A stretch of 64,000 nucleotides of DNA from Akkermansiaceae bacterium. Lineage in GTDB: Bacteria; Verrucomicrobiota; Verrucomicrobiia; Verrucomicrobiales; Akkermansiaceae. Shown here piece after piece: positions 33,659 through 42,341 of the stretch (within the stretch, counting starts at the first letter, position 1; each line of letters starts with the position of its first letter). Below the pieces are notes generated by a model. It was given only the letters and a program-made list of their open reading frames with translations. It had not been told where the DNA came from and ran no database searches. Both the position numbers and the translations under genes were made by a program. The DNA lies in contig CAJIZY010000003.1 in assembly GCA_905181965.1 (NCBI GenBank), positions 124,001-188,000 of the forward strand, given 5' to 3'.

Positions 33659-34516
33659 ATGAAAAACCTAAAAGATAAAACCCCTGATATTGAAGACCTC
33701 TGGGAGGAGGATTTGCGTAGTCGCTATCCTGAAAATGGAGAGAAAGGGAACGACGAATTTCGAGATTATAGCGATCCGGCAAGAGATACAGTGCGGGAGT
33801 TTTACCGCCTAAATCATCTTTATCAGAACTATGACTTCGTTCTTCAGAAAAAAGAGCAATATACGAAACTCAAGAAACGGAAGATGAGCCTGTGGGAGGC
33901 TGTTGAATTCTTGAACACCCTCGTCGATGATTCTGATCCTGATACTGATTTGGATCAAACTCAGCACTTGTTGCAGACCTCCGAAGCGATCCGGGCTGAC
34001 GGTCATCCTGATTGGTTTATCCTAACCGGTTTTCTACATGACCTCGGCAAGATTCTCTGCCTCTTTGGCGAGCCGCAATGGGCAGTCGTGGGAGATACTT
34101 TCCCAGTGGGATGTCAGTTTTCACGATCCATTGTTTACCCCGAATTCTTCAAGGAAAATTCCGATTTTCACGACCCACGTTTTAACACAAAATATGGGAT
34201 TTATGAGCCAAATTGTGGCCTCGATAAGGTCCAGCTTTCATGGGGTCATGACGAATATTTATACTACGTTCTTAAGGAGTATTTACCTGAACCTGCTTTG
34301 TATATGATCCGCTATCACTCGTTTTACGCACAGCATAAAGAAGGAGCATATGACCATTTAATGAATGAACATGATCATTCACTCTTTAAATGGGTTAAGC
34401 GTTTTAATCCTTATGATCTCTATTCCAAGTCACCAGTCCCTCCCAATGTTGCGGAATTAAGACCCTTTTACGAGGACCTTGCTGCCAAGTATCTGCCCGA
34501 TACGATTGCATTTTAA
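33659..34516 (+). CDS. myo-Inositol oxygenase
   Basis: A 285-residue cytosolic diiron enzyme that cleaves myo-inositol with O2 to D-glucuronate. Length equals that of animal MIOX. All six metal ligands can be placed: H103 ([10 protein letters not shown]), H127 and D128 (TGFLHDLGK), H197 (SWGHDEYLY), H220 (IRYHSFY) and D253 (FNPYDLYSK), matching the mouse ligands H98, H123, D124, H194, H220 and D253 in order and spacing. [12 protein letters not shown] is a further family block. No signal peptide. It sits between the symporter and the IolG-like gene. MIOX is widespread in eukaryotes but patchy in bacteria. Glucuronate would then enter the uronate pathway, whose genes are not in this window. Confidence 0.95.
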   Translation: MKNLKDKTPDIEDLWEEDLRSRYPENGEKGNDEFRDYSDPARDTVREFYRLNHLYQNYDFVLQKKEQYTKLKKRKMSLWEAVEFLNTLVDDSDPDTDLDQTQHLLQTSEAIRADGHPDWFILTGFLHDLGKILCLFGEPQWAVVGDTFPVGCQFSRSIVYPEFFKENSDFHDPRFNTKYGIYEPNCGLDKVQLSWGHDEYLYYVLKEYLPEPALYMIRYHSFYAQHKEGAYDHLMNEHDHSLFKWVKRFNPYDLYSKSPVPPNVAELRPFYEDLAAKYLPDTIAF

Positions 34517-34554
34517 ATGCAAAGAGTGATACCTTAAGATGACGCGCAAATAGA

Positions 34555-35589
34555 ATGAAAAAAAGCACCAAGGTTTGTATTGTGGGGCTCGGAAGAGCCG
34601 GTCGTTTCCACTTAGCTTCGATTAAGAAACTTGATTCTATTGAGTTGAAGTATGTTGTTGATCCAGCCCTCTCAACACGGGATGACATTGTTCAAAATAA
34701 TGATTTCATTTTACTAGAAGACATTGAAGAAGCGCTAGCAGATGACGAGCTTGATGCCGCGATTATCTCACCGCCCACCCAGTTTCATTTTGATTGTGTG
34801 ACTCGATTCTTAAAAGCTGGCAAACATGTCTTCACCGAAAAGCCTCTTGGAAGATCCCTTGCTGAAATCCAAACCTGCTTTGAACTTTCAGCTAAGCAAG
34901 AAAAGGCGTTATTTTTAGGATTCCAAAGACGATATGACCGAAATTTCCGTGCTCTTAAATCAAAGGTTGAAACCCTGGAGCCAATAAAAATTATTAAGAC
35001 AAGCTCGCGAGACAACCCCCAACCTTCACTAGATTACCTAAAGATTTCAGGTAATATTTTCCACGACATGTTGATACATGATTTCGACATGTTGATCTTT
35101 CTTTTAGGAAACGAACCTCCCATTTCGGTTTTTGCCTATGGCCACGCTTACGATGAAGACATCCGGAAGATTCCAGATCTCGATACCGTAATGGTGATTC
35201 TTAAATATAAGACAGGTTTGATTTGCTCAATCGATACAAGCCGGAACGCTATTTATGGATATGACCAGCGGCTAGAAATCTTTGGTGAGGGAGGCATGGC
35301 GATCGCTGAAAATGAGAGGAATCATACGGTGCAAATGCACACTTCACAGGGAATGGAGGTTCCAGCGATCAATGAGTCATTCCCAGAGCGATACAAAGAA
35401 GCTTATACTGCTGAGATCGAGGATTTTACCAAAGCGCTTTCCCAAGGCCGATTAACAAACATTCCTCGGAATGAATGTATTTTAGGTCATTTGCTTGCTA
35501 ATGCGGCCCATCGATCTATTGAGACCGGTGCTCCCGTTGATTTTGAGGATTATTTAGCGTCCCAGGGCGTTGATTTGCGCGAGACCTAG
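34555..35589 (+). CDS. Gfo/Idh/MocA oxidoreductase, inositol 2-dehydrogenase-like
   Basis: A 344-residue NAD(P)-dependent dehydrogenase. Residues 5-21 hold the Rossmann loop VCIVGLGRAGRFHLASI, then the family motif FTEKPLG with the catalytic Lys, and GNIFHDMLIHDFDMLIFLLG carrying the Asp and His of the substrate site, in the spacing seen in IolG. It probably oxidises myo-inositol or a stereoisomer to a keto-inositol. Together with the MIOX gene 38 bases upstream it gives two ways to use inositol; it might instead convert scyllo- or other inositols to the MIOX substrate. The exact substrate cannot be read from sequence. Confidence 0.85.
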   Translation: MKKSTKVCIVGLGRAGRFHLASIKKLDSIELKYVVDPALSTRDDIVQNNDFILLEDIEEALADDELDAAIISPPTQFHFDCVTRFLKAGKHVFTEKPLGRSLAEIQTCFELSAKQEKALFLGFQRRYDRNFRALKSKVETLEPIKIIKTSSRDNPQPSLDYLKISGNIFHDMLIHDFDMLIFLLGNEPPISVFAYGHAYDEDIRKIPDLDTVMVILKYKTGLICSIDTSRNAIYGYDQRLEIFGEGGMAIAENERNHTVQMHTSQGMEVPAINESFPERYKEAYTAEIEDFTKALSQGRLTNIPRNECILGHLLANAAHRSIETGAPVDFEDYLASQGVDLRET

Positions 35590-35624
35590 GCCCCTTAGAG
35601 GTGGTGCGGAACCATTTGGCCCTA

Positions 35625-36689
35625 TTAATCCACCAATTCTTGATAAACCTTTTCAACGAGATCAACCATCCTGGCTAGGGAGAAATCTTGATAGACTTCC
35701 TCACTCAAATTCTGAGTTTCATGGCACACCTTATCCAACTCGCGTAACACAGACAGAATTTCCGCAAGGAGCGGTTCAGGCTCAAACTCATAAAAAAGAC
35801 GGCCCACAAAGTTATCCGCTTTTAGAATTTTATAGTTTTCCCGCGAAACCACTGGGGCCCAATACGCAGAATTTACCGGAATCACTGGTATTCCGAGCGC
35901 CAGCGATTCGATCGCAACTCGACCCACCCCCAATGTCAGCGAAGTCTCCTTAAAAAGGGGGACAAGTGATGGCAGGAAACCATGAAAAACTACCGACTGC
36001 TCTGAGGATCCCGTGAAGGGTTTAGCAACTTCCTGCACCTCCACTAGCCGGTTCCCATCGCCAGCAATATGCAATTTCGCATTTGGGAATTGACGCAGCA
36101 ACGAAGGCCAAACCTTTTTCAAAATGATAATCAAAGCCTGGCCATGACGCCGATCTACCCGACTTGCATAAAGCAGATTCAAACCCTGAATCTTGTCTCT
36201 CAAGGCCCCACGGTCTTCTAGAGCCAGCCCATTATAAATCACGCAGCATTTTTCCCGAATTACATCTCTCTCTCTCAGAGTGCTTAACCGATTCGGAGCA
36301 ACGACAATCATCCTGTCAATCCAACGACGCATGAAAGCAGGACGAGAATCTAATGATATCCGACCATGGATCGTCGCTACAGAAGAAATACCAGTGAGAA
36401 TTTTCACAATCGCTGAAATTAGGATCGGTAGCCGCTGATGCCCATGGATGATTTCGATCTTCTCAGACCGAATGAGTTTCCTCACTTTAGAAACAGCCCC
36501 CAATAATCCAAAATCAGTGAAGCGATGCTGGATAAAGGTTACTTCGGCATTCAGGCACTCGACCTGCCGGCCTGATCCCGACATGACAAAGACTCGATGC
36601 CCGGCTTCTGCCAGCCCGTTCGCCAACTCCCGGACGTGCACCTCGGTCCCACCAAGATCAAAATTTTTCACCAAAAGTAGGACCTTCAT
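35625..36689 (-). CDS. Glycosyltransferase family 4
   Basis: A 354-residue GT-B glycosyltransferase. The N-terminal acceptor domain starts KVLLLVKNFDLGGTEVHVREL, with the GGxE-type loop of GT4 enzymes; HGHQRLPILIS and ATIHGR follow. The donor domain has LLYASRVDRRHGQ, LHIAGDGN, FHGFL, and the nucleotide-sugar site GVGRVAIESLALGIPVIP. No signal peptide; it acts at the cytoplasmic face of the membrane on a lipid-linked or protein acceptor. It is a lone gene, convergent with the inositol operon; with the flippase at 10424 it is the only sign of polysaccharide assembly here. Confidence 0.88.
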   Translation of the reverse strand: MKVLLLVKNFDLGGTEVHVRELANGLAEAGHRVFVMSGSGRQVECLNAEVTFIQHRFTDFGLLGAVSKVRKLIRSEKIEIIHGHQRLPILISAIVKILTGISSVATIHGRISLDSRPAFMRRWIDRMIVVAPNRLSTLRERDVIREKCCVIYNGLALEDRGALRDKIQGLNLLYASRVDRRHGQALIIILKKVWPSLLRQFPNAKLHIAGDGNRLVEVQEVAKPFTGSSEQSVVFHGFLPSLVPLFKETSLTLGVGRVAIESLALGIPVIPVNSAYWAPVVSRENYKILKADNFVGRLFYEFEPEPLLAEILSVLRELDKVCHETQNLSEEVYQDFSLARMVDLVEKVYQELVD

Positions 36690-37022
36690 ATTTCAATAGG
36701 CCAGAGCCCTCTTTGCACTCCCTGACTCCTCCACTTCTTGGTCATTCCGGTTTATGCTGCAAACTTTCTTTTTATAACCCCAGCATTCACAATGATGGTG
36801 ATGCTCCAACGCCTTTCGTCTTCTAAGCAGCCTCATGTTACGACGGTTCTTCAAAATAGATCACCCTTCAAGTTCAAACGAGAATTTAGCGCTACCCCCG
36901 AGCTTATTTGACATAAGCTTCGAGCCCTCTGGAAGATCACTACCACCTACTTGCGGTGCGCGTATCAAAAAACTAAATAATCCCTCCAATCCAGATTTAG
37001 CCTTGGAATCTTATGCTCGATT
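36690..37022. other. Intergenic region of 333 bases, no gene seen
   Basis: No supported ORF. It should hold the promoter of the leftward GT4 gene and the 3' end of the metalloprotease message. An inverted repeat, AGCTTAT (36901-36907) and ATAAGCT (36913-36919) with a 5-base loop, lies about 100 bases beyond the metalloprotease stop but has no T-run on either strand, so I do not call it a terminator. Confidence 0.5.
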
Positions 37023-38627
37023 TTACTCTTGTTCTATCCGTAATCGAACAAACCAGTCAGAATTTGAATTAGAAGGCGGTGTGAGGCGAACTATTACCGA
37101 TTCTGTTCCATCTCCATTATCGACCGGCCCTCTCTCCACTTGCATTGCCAAAGAAGCACTCGCCGAAGTCCAAGGGATCAGATTATTGGATACTTGCACC
37201 ATATAATTGAGCCCATAAATCGAATAACCATTCCCGGTCTCTCCTGAGGCATCTCCTGGATTAATACCGCGCAAACGGCGGTAGGTGAACAGAAGGTCTC
37301 CCGGTGTGATCGAATCTTCAACGAGTGTCGAAATAGCGGCATCTCCTCCTTTCTCAGGATTACCTCCAGTGGCATATTCCATGAGATTACACACCCCATC
37401 GAAATCCGGATCTGCCAACGCCGCCTCATCAATGAGAGTATAATCTGTAATCCACTGAGCATAACCCTGCGTATGACCCTGCGCCGCTTCCACAAGAACC
37501 GTGATTTCATCGACCTCGCCACTTTCTGTTTCAAGGCTCAAGACATGAGTCCCCGCCTGATCAAAAAGCACCGAAGAGCTCAGATTTTCATCATCTCCAA
37601 AAGTCACTGTGCCCGGGCCAGATTTCCTCGTCCACTTCACACGCCCTAAAGGTAACCCGCTCGCCCGCGTTCCATCCAAAGTTAGATCAAAGGCAAGGTC
37701 CGAACTCGTTTGCGACCGTTGATGGACTTCCACTGCGATCACATTTTCCCCGGCCACTAGATCCAACGGATTGAGCTCCCGATCGAAAAACGTTTTCTCG
37801 TCATCTCCTCCAACCGTATCCTTTGCTGGGGTGGAATAAGTGACTTCTCCGGGATCCATATTGATGCGCTCTACTTCATTCCCATTCAGATAAATCACTG
37901 CCCCATCATCAACGAGGAGACTTGTAGTCAGTGCTGAATAATCAGCCGGATCATTGAGATGAAATCTCCGCCGGAAATAAGTTGTGATCTGTTTTTGATC
38001 GTCTACTCCGCCGTAACTAACCTTGGTGATCTCATCGTCGTCTCCATAACCAAACTTCGCTAATCCGACCTGCCAATCTCCATCAAGATACGGCAAACCT
38101 TTCCAGCCGACTGTCGGGGCAAAGCCCTGATCATCAAACTTCCAGTAATCTCCTGCTGCCACAAATTGTTGCCGCGATTGAATCAGCCCAGCTAAGTTTG
38201 TCTTGGTATTAACAACCACTGTCACATCAAGACCTGCATCAGGAACCTCAACTACCGCCAATTCATCATCAATGATTGTGATCGAAGCGACTCCTTCCGA
38301 TCCCACAGCAAACAAGTCAGTGGCGACCGGTGTTACAAAAATTGCCTCACGTCCTTCTCTTAGCGAATCATCGATGATCGAAACCTCAAAATCTACACTC
38401 GCCTGCCCTGCTGGTATGATCACACTCTCGGGCACTCCTGAAAAGTCAACCCCGCTAATTGCATCGCCGCTCACCACCAACGAGACCTCAAAAGCCTCTT
38501 CTATCGAGCCGGATCGCGTGACTTCAACGGTGGAAGTCGCAGCGCCATTCTCCCAGAGAAATCCGTCGAGAGCTGCAATCGAGACAACATTATCCGAAGC
38601 AACCGAAATCAACGCCGTAGCCTCCAC
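37023..38627 (-). CDS. 3' part of a frameshifted giant metalloprotease: Calx-beta, jelly-roll and C-terminal module
   Basis: This 534-codon frame is the C-terminal continuation of the gene that starts at 42268. It holds a Calx-beta domain (about 15-115: GDAISGVDFSGVPESVIIPAG, DDSLREGREAIFVTPVA), a third copy of a jelly-roll unit (FGYGDDDEITKVSYGG, YFRRRFHL, VIYLNGNEVER, GENVIAVEVHQRS), an Ig-like piece, the DPDFDGVCNLMEYATG linker and the shared C-terminal module ending DWFVRLRIEQE. The ATG at its 5' end lies inside VEATALISV and is not a genuine start. Joined across a 1-base deletion in a T-run (38636-38638 on the + strand), the reading is ATFSDGVEATALISV. Probably surface-located. Confidence 0.8.
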   Translation of the reverse strand: MEATALISVASDNVVSIAALDGFLWENGAATSTVEVTRSGSIEEAFEVSLVVSGDAISGVDFSGVPESVIIPAGQASVDFEVSIIDDSLREGREAIFVTPVATDLFAVGSEGVASITIIDDELAVVEVPDAGLDVTVVVNTKTNLAGLIQSRQQFVAAGDYWKFDDQGFAPTVGWKGLPYLDGDWQVGLAKFGYGDDDEITKVSYGGVDDQKQITTYFRRRFHLNDPADYSALTTSLLVDDGAVIYLNGNEVERINMDPGEVTYSTPAKDTVGGDDEKTFFDRELNPLDLVAGENVIAVEVHQRSQTSSDLAFDLTLDGTRASGLPLGRVKWTRKSGPGTVTFGDDENLSSSVLFDQAGTHVLSLETESGEVDEITVLVEAAQGHTQGYAQWITDYTLIDEAALADPDFDGVCNLMEYATGGNPEKGGDAAISTLVEDSITPGDLLFTYRRLRGINPGDASGETGNGYSIYGLNYMVQVSNNLIPWTSASASLAMQVERGPVDNGDGTESVIVRLTPPSNSNSDWFVRLRIEQE

Positions 38628-41600
38628 CCCATCGGAAACGTGGCCATCACCGTATAACTGCCGGGAGAGCTTGCGGTAAAAACACCATCAATGGAAATAC
38701 TCGCACCAGCCGGATTCACCGCCCAGGTCGGGGACACCATCGAAAGGCTCCGCGCCGCACTCAGTTCAAGATCGAAACTCAAGTCACCGCTGTCGACATC
38801 CTCCTGATGAATCTCCGCCGCGAGAATATTCTCCCCCTCCACCAACAATTCCGGGTCAACTGCAAAATGAATTAGAATCTCCTCGTAGGTCGATGAAATT
38901 TCATTCCACGCTTCAGTTCCGGAACTCACGGTTCCCAACGTCAAATTATCACGAGCAATCTCAGAGCCATTCAAGAAGACCCGCACACCATCATCCCGCT
39001 TCACCGACAACTTCAATCGTGATACTTCGCTCACATCCGTCACCGAAAACCTCCGGCGAAACCAAGTCGTAGTGTGCTTGTCAGCAGCATTTGAACCATA
39101 ACTCACCACCGTCGCTTGGCTGTCACCATAACCCAACTCGGCCACGCCAGACGCCCAAGCCGAGTCATCAAAACTTTCATCCATCCAACTTGTCCCCGGA
39201 TTCACTCCGGTATCAAGATAGTTCCAAGTATCGCCCATTGGCACAAAAACACTCTCAGCTTGAGTATTGTTCCAAACTTGTGCTGTAAGCTGCACCGGGG
39301 TCGCAACATCGGACAAAGTATACCGAGGCGTCACCGTTAAGACTCGGGTAGGCGCTCGAGGAACCACTGACCGATGACCCCAAAAATCTACCCCTTCAAG
39401 ATCCGGACGAGGCGTGACAGGCATTGCCATCGATGATTGAAAAACCTCCCCATCTTGCATCGCCTTAATTGTGATTTGCGACGCAGTCGAAAGACCTGCC
39501 AAAAGATACGTCCCGTCCTCCATCGTGATTGATTGTTGATCCGAACCTTCCACGGAGACCCGCGCTCCCGCTACTGGCAGGCCGCCTTGCAAAACACGTC
39601 CACTCACCACTCCGTTGCTAGAGGGGTTTCCCACTTTAACCAAGACCCGATCTCTAGAGATACCCCCTTTACGATCCGAGCATGTCACCGTCACCGCATA
39701 CCAGCCCACCCTGCTCCATCGACGACTCGCATTCGCCTGATTCAGACCTTCCGGTGCAAATTCATTTCCAATATCGTAATCCCATGCATACGCCAGCGCA
39801 TCGCCGTCCGGATCACTTCCATTCGCCGTAAAAGCGACCTCCTGGCCCACCGACACAGCTAAAGTATTTGCCGTAAGAGAAACCGTCGGGGACCGATTCG
39901 TCCCTCCTTCAAAAACCGCTGACAATTTTGGCTGAATCAAAAAGTCCGAACTTGCCGAACCATTGTTCAAGCCATGAATCGCGAGGACATTCTCCCCCGG
40001 CACAAGAGCCGCCAGACCCACATCGACAATGAATTCTTGATAATCTTCCGCCAGACTGTCCCTGCGGTTTCTAGCGGCACCAGAATCCCATTCTAGAGAC
40101 CCCGGAGCATTATCCTCCGCGATTTTCACTCCATTCAAATAAGCTACGAAGCCATCGTCATATCGCATCCTTAGTTTCAGCGAGGAAATATTAGCAAGAT
40201 CAAGTTCCTCATTGATATTAAATGGGATACGAATGTAACAAGACTCGCTGTTGTTTCTCATCGACGTTCTTACATCCACCCCAAAATAAGGGAGGTAGTT
40301 TGAATTAGTATCGTAGCCCACTCCCAACAATCCTGAGAAAGGCCAGCCACTGTCATCGAAATTCAGGGCCGTCCAGTCGGTTCCCGTTGCTGTCAGGGAA
40401 TCGGGAACGATGGCAGTGCAATCGTCATTTTCACCTACAAGTGGCACTTCGTTTCCCGTCGCCAGATGGACGTGAACATCAATATACTCATTGGGTGCGG
40501 TTCCACCACGTGCAACCGGGGTAACGCTCACATTGCTTTCCGAATCGGTATAAGTCCGCCCTATCAAGAGAGGAGCATCCCACTTATCGCTATTATCTCG
40601 AGTCGTAGAGCCACTTCCTACCGACCCTTCATCGGAGTAGGGAGTCATGTCCAACAAGGTGCTTGTCCCTCCACCACTACCTGACCAATTAAATAGAATC
40701 CCGTTCAACAAAAAATCATTATCAGAATTTCGATTGGGCTGGCGCCAAGCCGTCCGATAGCTCAACCAATATTTTGGGTACAGTCCCCCTGAGGGAATCC
40801 GAATCGCCCGAAGTCCCGTGACGTCTTGATCGTCATTTTGGTATAGCCGATATGTCCCCGATTGATCACCCGTGGTAATATCGACAATGTCACTGTCAGT
40901 GACCCAGTCCAAGCGCCACTTTTCATGCACCGTGAAATGCGGTAAAGCCGGATTGTTCATGTCACTTCCATTTTGCGCACTCATCACACTAAACCGATGT
41001 CCATACTCTATCCGGCCGGCACCATTGCTCGGGGTCGCTCCACGCGGGCTGAGATCGCTCGTATAGTTGTAGTAAGCATGCGATAATCCCAAGTTATGCC
41101 CAAACTCGTGACCCGACGTCCGCAACGAAGTGTAACCTTTTTGATGGTGACTTTTTCTTCCACCCACCTGCGCTATTCCGGCATAACCACCAATTCCACC
41201 ATCCGAAATAATGGTGTAGAAATCATAATTCCGATAGTCCCAGTCCAACCCCTTTGATTCCCCAAGAATAATCGCAGCAGCGCGTGCTTCGTCCATCATC
41301 TTACCCAGCCCCTGCTCGACATAACCCGACTTGTTTTCTGCCAAAGTGATAACGTCTGGAAAGACCGTAGTGACATTCAGTTTCCCATATGACGCAATGC
41401 GGTAATGCTCAGCAACATCGTCCTGATGACTCTGCGCTGTTGCTAGAGAAACCGGCTCATACCCTAGGTCCTGATCCGCAAAGCGAACTCGTAAATAAAG
41501 GATTCTCTTGCTACCCTCTGTCCACGTGCTTTCTGCTATCAAAGATTCACTAGCCCGGACTACCGCTGGCCCCGGAACATTTTCATCCGCCACTGTCTTT

Positions 41601-42268
41601 GCGATGTAAAAATCAAGCTCCTCTTCACTCGCAAACTGCCTTTGCTCACCAAAAGACTCGGCCAGCAATCCCTTTCGTAAAACCGGGTCAGGCGAAACTG
41701 CCATCACATCATCGAGGGAAATCCCATGAACCGAAATCCGATCTTTGGTAAGCAACTCAGCCCGGCGACCATAAGTAAATGCTCGATAGCGCTTCTCATT
41801 TACCGTCACAAAACGCTCCTCATCCGGTGCCCTTACCGGCCGAACAAATCCACCAGTATAGCAACTTACCACGCGCTCAAATTCTCCTGCATCAGAAATC
41901 GAAACCTCTAGCAACTCACTAATTTCTTCCGGAAGCCCTACTCGACCCTCATTCGAAATCGCTCTCTCCAAAGCCTCTCTCGGATTAGTCCTAATTAAGT
42001 GTTTCATTGTCACCCTCCGCTCTCGAGCAAGAATCAAGCCTTCATCCAAATCAATCCGCACGTCAGATTTGCGATACGATTTCAACCACTCCTGAAATTC
42101 TTCCGGCGCCTCCCAAACAAGATCAATCTTTTCAAAATGCCCTTCCTTTTGAATCTGCTGACCTGCTTTTGCCTCTTCATACTGGGACTCCACAGGTCGT
42201 CGATTCAACCACACCAGACACACCAATAGAACTGGCATTCCGACACAGATCAATCGCACTGGTTTCAT
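38609..42268 (-). CDS. Secreted zinc metalloprotease with jelly-roll, PKD and carboxypeptidase-regulatory domains (5' part)
   Basis: The start is the ATG at 42268; a TTG 16 codons upstream is in frame but less likely. An N-terminal signal anchor (RLICVGMPVLLVCLVWL) and a propeptide-like region (about 30-240) precede a zinc protease domain with the full H-E-F-G-H-N-L-G-L-S-H motif (about residues 387-397), an M6/M12-type metzincin signature. Then come a jelly-roll unit (LNFDDSGWPFSG, FVAYLNGVKIAEDN, GENVLAIHGLNN), a PKD domain (GSDPDGDALAYAWDYD), a carboxypeptidase regulatory-like domain (SGRVLQGGLPVAGARVSVEGS) and a second jelly-roll unit. The frame fails in ATFPMGWRLRR; the protein should continue in the 37023 frame. 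The full length would be about 1750 residues. Confidence 0.85.
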   Translation of the reverse strand: MKPVRLICVGMPVLLVCLVWLNRRPVESQYEEAKAGQQIQKEGHFEKIDLVWEAPEEFQEWLKSYRKSDVRIDLDEGLILARERRVTMKHLIRTNPREALERAISNEGRVGLPEEISELLEVSISDAGEFERVVSCYTGGFVRPVRAPDEERFVTVNEKRYRAFTYGRRAELLTKDRISVHGISLDDVMAVSPDPVLRKGLLAESFGEQRQFASEEELDFYIAKTVADENVPGPAVVRASESLIAESTWTEGSKRILYLRVRFADQDLGYEPVSLATAQSHQDDVAEHYRIASYGKLNVTTVFPDVITLAENKSGYVEQGLGKMMDEARAAAIILGESKGLDWDYRNYDFYTIISDGGIGGYAGIAQVGGRKSHHQKGYTSLRTSGHEFGHNLGLSHAYYNYTSDLSPRGATPSNGAGRIEYGHRFSVMSAQNGSDMNNPALPHFTVHEKWRLDWVTDSDIVDITTGDQSGTYRLYQNDDQDVTGLRAIRIPSGGLYPKYWLSYRTAWRQPNRNSDNDFLLNGILFNWSGSGGGTSTLLDMTPYSDEGSVGSGSTTRDNSDKWDAPLLIGRTYTDSESNVSVTPVARGGTAPNEYIDVHVHLATGNEVPLVGENDDCTAIVPDSLTATGTDWTALNFDDSGWPFSGLLGVGYDTNSNYLPYFGVDVRTSMRNNSESCYIRIPFNINEELDLANISSLKLRMRYDDGFVAYLNGVKIAEDNAPGSLEWDSGAARNRRDSLAEDYQEFIVDVGLAALVPGENVLAIHGLNNGSASSDFLIQPKLSAVFEGGTNRSPTVSLTANTLAVSVGQEVAFTANGSDPDGDALAYAWDYDIGNEFAPEGLNQANASRRWSRVGWYAVTVTCSDRKGGISRDRVLVKVGNPSSNGVVSGRVLQGGLPVAGARVSVEGSDQQSITMEDGTYLLAGLSTASQITIKAMQDGEVFQSSMAMPVTPRPDLEGVDFWGHRSVVPRAPTRVLTVTPRYTLSDVATPVQLTAQVWNNTQAESVFVPMGDTWNYLDTGVNPGTSWMDESFDDSAWASGVAELGYGDSQATVVSYGSNAADKHTTTWFRRRFSVTDVSEVSRLKLSVKRDDGVRVFLNGSEIARDNLTLGTVSSGTEAWNEISSTYEEILIHFAVDPELLVEGENILAAEIHQEDVDSGDLSFDLELSAARSLSMVSPTWAVNPAGASISIDGVFTASSPGSYTVMATFPMGWRLRR

Positions 42269-42304
42269 TAGTTGCTGGGAAGACTTATGTATAAACCTTC
42301 TTGA

Positions 42305-42323
42305 GGCCAAAAGCAAATTCCGG
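42305..42323 (+). repeat. Partial copy of the 28-base intergenic motif
   Basis: The core CCAAAAGCAAATTCC (42307-42321) is identical to copy 1, but the upstream pyrimidine tract is poor. It lies between two leftward genes, so relative to the downstream metalloprotease gene it is in reverse orientation, unlike copies 2 to 4. Confidence 0.35.
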
Positions 42324-42341
42324 CTCCCTTAAGTAAGGGGT

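Noticed and set aside
36901-36919. Inverted repeat AGCTTAT / ATAAGCT
   Set aside because: No T-run and far from the stop codon; could be chance.
36835-37206. A 123-codon rightward frame overlapping the end of the metalloprotease gene
   Set aside because: Its second half is antisense to a clear coding region and the first half has no signal, domain or codon pattern.
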